Part shown: positions 7,112-14,241 of the stretch, one piece after another | How positions within the stretch are numbered: position 1 is the stretch's first letter | Layout: the number at the start of each line of letters is the position of its first letter | NCBI GenBank assembly: GCA_964492245.1 | Contig: CAZBJJ010000020.1 | Span: forward strand, 1-34,487 | DNA from: CAZBJJ01 sp964492245 | Lineage (GTDB): Bacteria > Spirochaetota > Spirochaetia > Treponematales > Breznakiellaceae | Direction: 5' to 3' | Length of the DNA: 34,487 nucleotides | Notes under the pieces: generated by a model | What the model was told of the DNA's origin: nothing | The model's database searches: none | Seen by the model: the letters and a program-made list of their open reading frames with translations, nothing else | Position numbers and translations under genes: made by a program

Positions 7112-7964
7112 CGTAGGCCTTCTCGACAAGAGATGTGATATTTCGATAGGCCGCCTCGTTGCTACGCCTTGCACTGCGACCGGCGCCGTAGAGCTCTACG
7201 GTATAGGTAAAGAGGCAGAGGCCCGAAAAAACCCAGGGGCGCCAGTTTTCCCAACCATAGGTCTGGGAAGTATACCAAAGCGAGCCCCCCAAGCTGGCAA
7301 TGCCAATGAGCGAAGACAGCCCACCTTTAAAGGAGCCGGTGTACCAGCGACCGGCCCCCGGCAAAAGGCCCGAAAGCAGAACAGCCAAGGCAGGGCTTTT
7401 TTCCCGGTAATTGGCACAGGCTAGGGCAAGGTCTTCGAAGGCCGGCACTGTTTGGCCCGATTCCGTATCGCTACATTGATTGAGTAGCATTGCGGCCCCT
7501 GCGATATCGCTATTTAAAATAAGGGCGGAAGCGGGTAAAAGCTGGGCAAAACAGGGGTACTGGAGGGCGGCCATTGTTTGAATTTCCTCGATTAGGGCAG
7601 CAAGGGAGCCCCTGTCCTCTTTTTTGAACAAGGTCTTTGCCTGTAGAGCCCGCAGGTTTAGCCAAAAGTCGTCTACGGGCAATGCTGCCCCAAAGCTTGC
7701 ACCCAGCCAAAGTATGCCATTGGCATCGTTTTTTACACGATAAATTTCTAAAAGCGAATGCAGGGCATCAATATTAATTTCTTGGCAAGCAAAAATATAG
7801 CGTCGGTACTCGCCTGCTGCCTCGTCTAAAAACCCCTGCGTAAAGAGCTGGTCGGCAAAGCCCTTGAGCTGTTTGCACGTCTGCGTATTCGATACCTCCT
7901 GCGAAAAAAGGGGGCTTTGGCAGAGAGCGATGAAAATAATAAAAAGGTGGAAATATTTCAGCAT
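7101..7964 (-). CDS. Exported TPR-like protein with C-terminal PGxG membrane segment (paralogue 1)
   Basis: A 287-residue protein with a signal peptide (about residues 1-21, ending LFSQ), a helical repeat region (FADQLFTQGFLDEAAGEY), and a C-terminal hydrophobic part opened by LLSGLLPGAGRWYTGSF with two probable membrane spans. It lies 11 bases after the YidD-fusion gene, and AAGGAG stands just before its ATG. It resembles its downstream neighbour in domain order and motifs, pointing to an ancient tandem duplication. Conserved proximity to the YidD fusion suggests a shared role at the envelope, perhaps assembly of an inner-membrane complex, but this is inference. Confidence 0.7.
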   Translation of the reverse strand: MLKYFHLFIIFIALCQSPLFSQEVSNTQTCKQLKGFADQLFTQGFLDEAAGEYRRYIFACQEINIDALHSLLEIYRVKNDANGILWLGASFGAALPVDDFWLNLRALQAKTLFKKEDRGSLAALIEEIQTMAALQYPCFAQLLPASALILNSDIAGAAMLLNQCSDTESGQTVPAFEDLALACANYREKSPALAVLLSGLLPGAGRWYTGSFKGGLSSLIGIASLGGSLWYTSQTYGWENWRPWVFSGLCLFTYTVELYGAGRSARRSNEAAYRNITSLVEKAYDAY

Positions 7965-7975
7965 AGTCTCCTTAA

Positions 7976-8995
7976 TCAGGGTACCGGGTCGAAATTTTTT
8001 CCATTGGCCGCCTTAATATACAAATTTCGACCATGCTCATGGGCGGTACAGCGCTTAAGGCGCTCATAGCCTTGAACAAAACCCAGAGGGCCATTTTTTT
8101 TTACCGCCTCCAGCATATACTGTGAGCAGGAGGGCGTATAGGGACAATTGCTCATATCCTGATTGCTAATAAAGCGCTTATATACAGAGTGTGCCCCCAG
8201 AATTACAAGGGCCAGGTTAGAATCTGTACTGGCGGTGGAGGAATGTAGGCTTGTTTTTTCGGGCAGGGGCAGGGAAAATTCCCTATTTTGAGGTTTTTGG
8301 ACAATTGTTGTGGGGCCAAGCTCCGGCAAGGGAATATGCTCCGGCAAACCCTCAAAGTAGTCCAACTGCACCTCGCTAAGACGCAGCTCTTTGCGCAAAA
8401 TCATTCTGCCTTCTCCATAATTCTCGGTAACAATAATTTGAGGATAGGCCCGCCCCTGGCAATAGGCGTAATCGGTCAAGAGGCTGTGGGCAAAGAGGGA
8501 ATAATCGGCAAGTAACATGCGCAGGCTTGTAAAATGCCCATTTTCGTAGATCGACTCCACCCTTAAAATAGGGTTTGGTATTTTTCCCCTGTTTTCCCAT
8601 AGGCTGTGCAGCTGCCCCTGTTCCATATAACTTTTAATCGATTCAAAACCGCTAGCGCCCAGGCCGAGGTCAGCATTAAACCAGTTCGATATATCCATTG
8701 CAATCTGCTGAATTATTTCTAGACTCTCTTTTTGCTCTATCCAGGCCTGTTTTTCGGCGTCGAAAACAAGGCAAAGCCGGTCGGTACAAAAAACTATTTG
8801 ACCCTCGTCCTGTAAAATTTGATATACACAGCGAAAGGGCTGGGCCTGCCAGGATATAGCGCAATACAAACTGCTAGCTTCCTGATCGGGAACTTCGCTA
8901 ATTAGCTGCGCTTTTAACGAAAAGGAACTCAGAGGCAGGGCCATCAATTTAAGACTTAAAAAACCGAGAATACAAAAAAAAGCAGGGCGTTGCAT
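7976..8995 (-). CDS. Exported fusion: LolA-like N-terminal domain plus C-terminal YidD domain
   Basis: A 339-residue protein. Residues 1-19 are a signal peptide (ending LMA). Residues of about 25-220 are a strand-rich domain with the look of LolA/outer-membrane lipoprotein-sorting proteins (repeated short hydrophobic strands); this part is tentative. A Ser/Pro/Thr-rich linker follows (about 225-260). The C-terminal 75 residues match YidD (UPF0161): VYKRFIS, then CPYTPSCSQY at 284, ERLKRC, and a final GKNFDPVP. All conserved Cys are kept. Normal YidD is a roughly 85-residue protein on the cytoplasmic face, helping YidC insert membrane proteins; here a signal peptide should place the domain outside the inner membrane. 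Its ATG shares a base with the stop of the Cys-rich gene (TAATG), so translation is coupled. Confidence 0.82.
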   Translation of the reverse strand: MQRPAFFCILGFLSLKLMALPLSSFSLKAQLISEVPDQEASSLYCAISWQAQPFRCVYQILQDEGQIVFCTDRLCLVFDAEKQAWIEQKESLEIIQQIAMDISNWFNADLGLGASGFESIKSYMEQGQLHSLWENRGKIPNPILRVESIYENGHFTSLRMLLADYSLFAHSLLTDYAYCQGRAYPQIIVTENYGEGRMILRKELRLSEVQLDYFEGLPEHIPLPELGPTTIVQKPQNREFSLPLPEKTSLHSSTASTDSNLALVILGAHSVYKRFISNQDMSNCPYTPSCSQYMLEAVKKNGPLGFVQGYERLKRCTAHEHGRNLYIKAANGKNFDPVP

Positions 8996-9489
8996 TAAGG
9001 AATAAAGAGGGGCATTAGGCCAAAGGCGCTGGCAAGGGAGGCCGTGCCAATAAAAATTTTGCCGCAGCTAGAGGAGGATGAATTACAGTCCATAGACTGG
9101 CAGGAATCGGATGCGCAATTATCTAGGCCAAAATCTACACCACTGCAATCTACATTTGAGCAAGCGCTAGAGATAGAATTTTCGCAGGTATTTACAACTA
9201 TTATGGTTCCTACCACAACGCCAACAACAACGACGGTACCAATGATTAATCCAGTTGCGACCGCTTTAGAATGATTGTCTTTTTTATTTTTTTTTGTCTT
9301 TGTTTTTACATCATCATTATTTGCCTCGTCCCCGTCTTTCTCTATCAATTCTATGCTACTTTCGATAGCCGAGCCAGGCAGGCCCCCGCCAAAACTCCCA
9401 AAGACAAACTGGTTGTTTAGCTCTTTTGCCGGTAGACTTACTGTGAAAAAAAATATCGATAAAACAATATATATAAAAAACCTCTTCAT
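8995..9489 (-). CDS. Small exported Cys-rich protein with Gly/Val membrane segment
   Basis: A 164-residue protein from the ATG at 9489. A signal peptide (MKRFFIYIVLS ... SLPA) is followed by a charged Asp/Lys stretch, a Val/Gly-rich membrane segment (GLIIGTVVVVGVVVG), then a Ser/Asp-rich tail with seven Cys and a hydrophobic C-terminus. The longer reading from 9594 is rejected because it runs through the promoter and has no signal peptide at its start. It is the first gene of the operon and is coupled to the YidD fusion by a one-base overlap. No family is recognised. The odd number of closely spaced Cys could bind metal or form disulfides. Confidence 0.65.
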   Translation of the reverse strand: MKRFFIYIVLSIFFFTVSLPAKELNNQFVFGSFGGGLPGSAIESSIELIEKDGDEANNDDVKTKTKKNKKDNHSKAVATGLIIGTVVVVGVVVGTIIVVNTCENSISSACSNVDCSGVDFGLDNCASDSCQSMDCNSSSSSCGKIFIGTASLASAFGLMPLFIP

Positions 9490-9524
9490 ATTAAGAATTA
9501 TAACACATTTTAAAAATTCGTCCA
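9490..9524 (-). promoter_or_regulatory. Candidate leaderless extended -10 promoter of the YidD operon
   Basis: Minus-strand TGT-TATAAT (perfect -10 at 9497-9502 with TGn extension), a 16-base spacer and TGGACG (9519-9524). Seven bases separate the -10 box from the ATG at 9489, and no Shine-Dalgarno sequence is present. Among the leaderless candidates here it has one of the two perfect -10 boxes. Confidence 0.65.
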
Positions 9525-9600
9525 GTTTTTTGCTAAAAATACCCGGGCCATTGACAGCCCGCCATACTTGCATAAAATAGTGTAGGGAAAACATCCAAGA

Positions 9601-9629
9601 TTTACAAAATAAATATTCCCAAATATATT
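9601..9629 (+). promoter_or_regulatory. Candidate sigma-70 promoter of the chemoreceptor gene
   Basis: TTTACA (9601-9606), exactly 17 bases, TATATT (9624-9629). The predicted start near 9636 leaves a very short leader, with AGGTG at 9633-9637 before the ATG at 9645. Confidence 0.55.
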
Positions 9630-9644
9630 AATTAGGTGATACAT

Positions 9645-11300
9645 ATGATACAGAAAATGATTTCCTTTTTTAAGAGCATGCCGGACACCAGCGATTTAGA
9701 TGAATATATCCGCCATCGGCGCATCAGGGTGAGCGCCAGTTTCGTGCTATTCATCCTTTTTTCCATTGTTTTTCTTATTCCCATTTCTTTTTTAGTTCTT
9801 AAAAATCCTGTGGCCGGGTATGCTTCGATAGGCATTATTATTATTGGCTTGGGAAGCCTAGTATTTATTATACGGGGTAGGGACCGGCTGCCCAGTGCGA
9901 TTATGCTTTCTCTCATCAATTTTATGCTCTTGGTAATCGTTATTATTCCATATATAAAAGGCGAAAAAAATCTTGCGGGAATTTTAGTTTCTATAGTGGG
10001 CCTCTGCCTAACCTCTGTTCTGCCTGCCGGAATTATGGTGGCCGGGCGCTTTGTGCTTATTCTTTCCATAATTGATGGCCTGGTTTTAACGGCGGTAATG
10101 ACCTTAAATGCCGACCCAATTCTTATGGGGCGGCGGGCAATTGTTTTAATATCCTTTGTATTGACAGGTATATTGATGGCCTATTTGACCAAGCTCCAAG
10201 ACCAGTTGATGCGCAATTCGGTTAAAGAATTGCAGGAGAGCCAGCGGGCCCTCGATTCGGTAAGCAAAATTATGGCCCGTATTGCAGACCTAAAACAACA
10301 GTCCGATTCGGGGGCGCAGACGGTTCAGGAGGCCTTCGACTCGGTCTCCCATGTGGTAGATACCTTTGTGCAGAACAGCTCCCTTTTGAATACCTCCTCT
10401 AAAACGCTTGCCAAAACGCGCCAGGATTCCCGCAGCCATTTGGCCGAGCTCTTTACCTCTATCGAATCTGTGGCGCAGTCGGTCGAGCAGCAGAGCGATT
10501 TGACCATTCGGCAAAAAGCCTCGCAAGAGCGCATGAATGTGTCGATGACATCGATTCAAACGGATATACGCACAGCGGAACAGGCCAACGAGCGTCTATT
10601 GAACCTTGCATCCGAAAGCAAGGGGCACTTGGATACCGCCAACACAAATATACGCGGGCTTTTAGAGTATCAGACTAAGACCTTGGCAATTGTATCTGTG
10701 CTTTCGAAGATCTCGGCGCAGACAAACCTTTTGGCAATGAATGCCGCAATCGAGGCCGCCCATGCCGGCAGTGCTGGGGCAGGTTTTGCCGTTGTAGCCG
10801 AATCGGTACGCGAGCTGGCCGACTCCTCCGGGCAACAGACGCGGGAAATTATTGGCATTGTGCGCGCAATGAACTCGGAAATAGAGGCCTCGGTGCAGCG
10901 CGTCAACGAAGTGGGCAATGCGATGAACGAATTTCTTTCTGCCGCCGAGCTGGCACGCGATATGAGCACCAGAATTGTGGATACCGTCAATAGCTTTGCC
11001 GGCGAAGCCAACCAAGCATTGGAAAACTTTAACGAGCTGGAAAAACTCTCGGCGGCCATCCAGGAAAATGTGGAAATAGAGCAGAAGATATCCGATTCCT
11101 TCGATAAGAACTTTGCCGAGCTCGAGGAGGCGGTGGCCTCTATCGATATAAATATTCAAGAATTGGACACCGTAAATGTCAGGGCTAAAAACAGCCTGGA
11201 TATTGCCGACTCGGCCAACCAGGAAATTGCAGAAGTGAACGAGGCAATAGACCAGCTTTTAATCGAGCACCGGGGACAGGCGGGCCCAGCCTCCAGCTAA
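9645..11300 (+). CDS. Methyl-accepting chemotaxis protein with multi-span membrane N-terminus
   Basis: A 551-residue receptor. Residues of about 25-185 hold some six hydrophobic spans with only short loops, so there is no large periplasmic ligand domain and no recognisable HAMP domain. The rest is a long helical signalling domain. Its hairpin tip (SKISAQTNLLAMNAAIEAA, then FAVVAESVRELADSS) is the CheA/CheW-contact signature. The C-terminus lacks a CheR-binding pentapeptide. It probably senses a signal in or near the membrane and controls motility. The ATG at 9645 is chosen because AGGTG stands at the right distance; an in-frame GTG at 9636 overlaps that site. The gene is convergent with the YhhQ-type gene. 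Confidence 0.93.
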   Translation: MIQKMISFFKSMPDTSDLDEYIRHRRIRVSASFVLFILFSIVFLIPISFLVLKNPVAGYASIGIIIIGLGSLVFIIRGRDRLPSAIMLSLINFMLLVIVIIPYIKGEKNLAGILVSIVGLCLTSVLPAGIMVAGRFVLILSIIDGLVLTAVMTLNADPILMGRRAIVLISFVLTGILMAYLTKLQDQLMRNSVKELQESQRALDSVSKIMARIADLKQQSDSGAQTVQEAFDSVSHVVDTFVQNSSLLNTSSKTLAKTRQDSRSHLAELFTSIESVAQSVEQQSDLTIRQKASQERMNVSMTSIQTDIRTAEQANERLLNLASESKGHLDTANTNIRGLLEYQTKTLAIVSVLSKISAQTNLLAMNAAIEAAHAGSAGAGFAVVAESVRELADSSGQQTREIIGIVRAMNSEIEASVQRVNEVGNAMNEFLSAAELARDMSTRIVDTVNSFAGEANQALENFNELEKLSAAIQENVEIEQKISDSFDKNFAELEEAVASIDINIQELDTVNVRAKNSLDIADSANQEIAEVNEAIDQLLIEHRGQAGPASS

Positions 11301-11324
11301 ACCTTATTTAGTTTCCCGAATCTT

Positions 11325-12050
11325 TCACCTGGGGCCCCTTCGGCCGGGCCCCTTGTCTAAGAGCTGGACATCGTAGACATCAATATTCTCTGCCTTTTTA
11401 AGAAAGCCCACCACTGCATAGGTAGCGGGAGTACAGGCCACCTCGATGGCACATTTAAAAAGATAATTGGTAATTACAAGATTCCAGAATATTTCCTTTG
11501 GAAAGACCGCCAACCAGGTGGCGATTGCCACAAAGATAAGGCTATCCAAGGCCTCGCCCACTAGGGTACTGCCAATGGTGCGCAGCCAGAGCCAGCGCCC
11601 CCCTGTTTTTATTTTTAAAATGGCTAAAATAAAGGAGTTGGAAAATTCGCCACAGAGATAGGCTGCAAGGCTGGCTAAAACGATGCCTCCACTACTAATG
11701 CCGCCAAGGACCCCCTTAAACGAGTGCCCGCCCACCTCCTGTTCCCAAAGTCCCTCTCCTGGAAGGCTGCCAAGGGCGGCAAAAACCAAGGCGGTAAATA
11801 AAAGGGCGCCAAAGCCCGACCAAATAACTCGGCGCGAAGCCCTAAAACCGTATACTTCGGTTAAAATATCGCCGATTATATAGGAAAGCGGAAAGAGCAG
11901 GGTGCCACCGTCGAAGGCCAGGCGCAGACCGAAGAGGGAAAAACCTAGGTCTATAATTTTGGCGGCAGATGCAATATTGCTCAAAACCAGAATAAGCACG
12001 AACCAGAGCATTACCTGGTCAAAATGGCGAAAGTGTTTAGGGAAATTCAT
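11325..12050 (-). CDS. yhhQ: Queuosine precursor transporter, YhhQ/VUT family
   Basis: A 241-residue membrane protein with about six or seven spans. DGGTLLFPLSYIIGDILTEVYGF and the following RRVIWSGF are hallmark segments of the YhhQ (DUF165, VUT) family, which imports queuosine precursors such as preQ0/preQ1. KTGGRWLWLRTIGST and GEALDSLIF are also typical. The ATG at 12050 is supported by AGGAG five bases upstream; a longer reading to 12131 has no family similarity. The last codons (KGPGRRGPR) come from a GGGCCCC inverted repeat, which may be an extension of the gene end. It lies downstream of, and divergent from, the VWA gene. Confidence 0.9.
   Translation of the reverse strand: MNFPKHFRHFDQVMLWFVLILVLSNIASAAKIIDLGFSLFGLRLAFDGGTLLFPLSYIIGDILTEVYGFRASRRVIWSGFGALLFTALVFAALGSLPGEGLWEQEVGGHSFKGVLGGISSGGIVLASLAAYLCGEFSNSFILAILKIKTGGRWLWLRTIGSTLVGEALDSLIFVAIATWLAVFPKEIFWNLVITNYLFKCAIEVACTPATYAVVGFLKKAENIDVYDVQLLDKGPGRRGPR
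11331..11352 (+). terminator. GC hairpin after the chemoreceptor gene, possible weak terminator
   Basis: GGGGCCC (11331-11337), an 8-base loop, then GGGCCCC (11346-11352), 30 bases after the chemoreceptor stop, followed by TTGTCT rather than a true T run. It lies inside the 3' end of the opposing yhhQ coding region. It may end + strand transcription weakly. Confidence 0.3.
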
Positions 12051-12132
12051 GGGGGCTCCTTGTTTTGGTAAGGCGGGTGGCATACGACCGCCGGAAAATG
12101 TGCTGTGCTCAATGTAAAAGAATAAAAACACT

Positions 12133-12161
12133 TTGCCAGCAATTATTATTGGTGCTATGGT
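12133..12161 (+). promoter_or_regulatory. Candidate extended -10 promoter of the VWA gene
   Basis: TTGCCA (12133-12138), a 17-base spacer ending in TGC, then TATGGT (12156-12161). The leader carries AAAGGAG immediately upstream of the ATG at 12179. Confidence 0.5.
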
Positions 12162-12178
12162 AATAGAAAGGAGTGAAT

Positions 12179-13372
12179 ATGGGCAAGATGGCTACATTGA
12201 TAAAAACCTCGGTATTTGCTGTGTTAATGCTCGTATTGTGGCTACAGTCCCCTGCCGTAGAGGGAACAGAGGCGGCGAAGGCCAAGGATATTGCCATTGT
12301 GCTCGACGTTTCGGGCAGTATGGAAGAAAATTGGATTATCGACGACGTCAGAACCTGGCTCCTTAAAGAATTAGTGCAAAAGCGACTGGCAACTGGCGAC
12401 CGCTTTACCTTAATTGCCTTTGGTAGCAGCGTGCGCGAAGTTTTTTCTATGGATGTACGGCACCAGCGCGATATAAAAGAAATTGCCCAGAAAATTGCTG
12501 CCCTGCGTACCAAAGACCATTTTACCGATATTGGTGCGGGCCTAGAGGGCCTAGACCGCCATATGGCAGCAACACAGAGCGGGGATCGCAGTTCCCTAGC
12601 CGTCTTTATAACTGATGGCAAAAACGCGCCCCCCGACTATAGCTCCTGGTATGGCAAAGACTTATCAATTGATGAGCACTTTAAAGATATTGGCCAAAGA
12701 ATTGCGCAAAAGGGCTGGCTCCTTTTCGTTATTGGGCTTTTAGACGACACAGATGCCAAGGTCGTTGCCCAGGCCCTGCCCGGTTCTACCTTGGCCGAGG
12801 GCGAAAAGGCCCTAGATGGCGAGGTTTTCGACGAGTTTTTAGAGGAAAAAAACTTTGCCAGCGAAGGAAAAAAGCCAATTGAAGAAATTGCAGAAGCCGA
12901 ATTTGAAGAGGGCAAGCAAGAGGAGCCAGACTTAAGCTACCGCTTCGATGGCGAAACCTCCGAGGACGGCAGGGCCCGAGAAAAAAAAGATCTGCCTATT
13001 CCCCTTTTAGCTGTCTCTGGTGCCCTGTTATTTTTGGTGATGGCGGCAATTCTAAGCAATTTAAATAGGCCTCGTCGAAAGGCCGAGCCCAAAGAAAAAA
13101 AAATGCGAATACCGGCGAAGAAAAAAGAGCGACCCGAAAAAAAGAAAAAACTAAAGCCGCCCAAGGCTGAAAAAACCAAAAAGGAGCGGCCGCCTAAAAA
13201 GAAAAAGCAGGGCGTCGAACGAGCGGAAAGTATAGCCGGAAGCGAGCAAGGGGGCGAGGAAGACTTTAGTTTAGATACTGATGCCTTTAATTTTGATATC
13301 GATCCAGACAGCGGTCCGAGCCTGGCAAGTCCAGCCGAAGACGACGATTTTTCTTCGTTTAGCCTGGATTAA
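12179..13372 (+). CDS. VWA-domain membrane protein with Lys-rich and acidic cytoplasmic tail
   Basis: A 397-residue protein. A signal anchor or signal peptide (about 8-26) leads into a von Willebrand A domain with an intact metal-binding MIDAS: DVSGS at 43-47, the TDIGAG threonine and ITDG. A single membrane span follows (about 272-296, PLLAVSGALLFLVMAA). The predicted cytoplasmic tail has two parts: about 48 residues extremely rich in Lys, Pro and Arg, then about 50 residues rich in Asp, Glu, Ser and Phe. This suggests an extracytoplasmic binding head and a charged cytoplasmic tail that may touch nucleic acid or partner proteins. The ATG at 12179 is fixed by AAGGAG; the GTG at 12173 is less likely. 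The UPF0158-GNAT gene follows after 15 bases. Confidence 0.85.
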   Translation: MGKMATLIKTSVFAVLMLVLWLQSPAVEGTEAAKAKDIAIVLDVSGSMEENWIIDDVRTWLLKELVQKRLATGDRFTLIAFGSSVREVFSMDVRHQRDIKEIAQKIAALRTKDHFTDIGAGLEGLDRHMAATQSGDRSSLAVFITDGKNAPPDYSSWYGKDLSIDEHFKDIGQRIAQKGWLLFVIGLLDDTDAKVVAQALPGSTLAEGEKALDGEVFDEFLEEKNFASEGKKPIEEIAEAEFEEGKQEEPDLSYRFDGETSEDGRAREKKDLPIPLLAVSGALLFLVMAAILSNLNRPRRKAEPKEKKMRIPAKKKERPEKKKKLKPPKAEKTKKERPPKKKKQGVERAESIAGSEQGGEEDFSLDTDAFNFDIDPDSGPSLASPAEDDDFSSFSLD

Positions 13373-13387
13373 TAGCAAGGGTCCGTC

Positions 13388-14155
13388 ATGATTTTTGAAT
13401 TAAAACCTATTATCTTAGAAAAACTTTGCTTTGCCATGGAAGATGTAAAGCATTCCTATGTAATTGATAGAGAATTAGGGAAAATTTCTAAAAAAGATCA
13501 GTTTTCCGAAGATTCCAAGAAAAGCATAGCGATACCGACTTGGACAAGTGCCGATGGGTATCAGCTAATGGAAGATTTTGCCGCCCATGCACCCGCAGAG
13601 GCCCTGCGTCCCCAGCTTATAAAAGCGCTCAAACAGCGACAGGGCGTTTTTAAGGCCTTTAAAACCATTGTATCCACCGATACCGTCCTTTTAGAGCGCT
13701 GGCACAAGTACAAACGAGAGGCCCTAGAAAAAAAAATTTGGCTTTGGTACGAGGCCCTGCGGGAAGAGGAAAGGGAAGAACATTTTGGGGCCGAGCCCGA
13801 AGAGACCGAGGACATTTTAAACGAAGACTTTACCTTTGAATGGGTGGATACCGCTTTAGGCGCAAAGCTCACCGCCTCGAACCGGGATGGTAGCCCAGTT
13901 GCCTGGCTAAAAATCGAGATAAAAGATAGCTCTGTGGAAATTGTCGATATACAGGTACTTACCCCCTACCGCACCATGGGCCTAGGGACTTCGCTGTTAA
14001 AACGTTGCCTACAGCGCTATAAAAGAGCAGTACGCACGGCAATTAGTATGGATATACCTCGGGAAATACATTTTTTTTCCAGAGTACTCGAACAAATGGG
14101 TTTTTTGCCCACAAAAACACAGTGGAAATTGAATGTGCCGGATGAGCTTGAGTAA
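13388..14155 (+). CDS. UPF0158-like domain fused to a GNAT acetyltransferase domain
   Basis: A 255-residue soluble protein. The N-terminal half has the UPF0158 pattern: PTWTSADGYQLMEDFA, then LKQRQGVFKAFKTIV and a tryptophan-rich KIWLWYEALRE. The C-terminal half (about 150-255) looks like a GNAT fold, with AWLKIEIKDSSVEIVDIQVLTPYRTMGLGTSLL giving the strand-turn-helix that binds acetyl-CoA (TMGLGTSLL resembling the Q/RxxGxG/A loop) and a late FSRVLEQMGF. It probably acetylates an amine on an unknown substrate. AAGGG precedes the ATG, and it is probably co-transcribed with the VWA gene. Confidence 0.78.
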   Translation: MIFELKPIILEKLCFAMEDVKHSYVIDRELGKISKKDQFSEDSKKSIAIPTWTSADGYQLMEDFAAHAPAEALRPQLIKALKQRQGVFKAFKTIVSTDTVLLERWHKYKREALEKKIWLWYEALREEEREEHFGAEPEETEDILNEDFTFEWVDTALGAKLTASNRDGSPVAWLKIEIKDSSVEIVDIQVLTPYRTMGLGTSLLKRCLQRYKRAVRTAISMDIPREIHFFSRVLEQMGFLPTKTQWKLNVPDELE

Positions 14156-14195
14156 ATTGTATTTTTATGCCAGCATAGAATTATAAAAATATTAT

Positions 14196-14220
14196 ATATG
14201 GCGAGCTCTTTGGCTCATAT
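14196..14220 (+). promoter_or_regulatory. Possible leader hairpin upstream of the RNA-binding protein gene
   Basis: GAGC (14203-14206) pairs with GCTC (14213-14216) around the loop TCTTTG, and the flanking ATAT elements (14196-14199, 14217-14220) can extend the stem across a three-base bulge. It lies just before AAGGAG of the DbpA-domain gene. The 86-base gap is otherwise AT-rich and probably holds the promoter, but no single -35/-10 pair stands out. Confidence 0.3.
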
Positions 14221-14241
14221 TTAGTAAGGAGATGATGTTTA

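Noticed and set aside
9490..9594. Longer N-terminus of the Cys-rich protein
   Set aside because: It would run through an excellent extended -10 promoter and bury the signal peptide.
11331..11352. GC hairpin as a strong terminator
   Set aside because: No T run follows and it lies within the yhhQ coding end; listed only as a weak candidate.
12051..12131. preQ1 riboswitch
   Set aside because: The hairpin lacks the conserved loop and tail bases of preQ1-I and preQ1-II; kept only as a low-interest leader hairpin.
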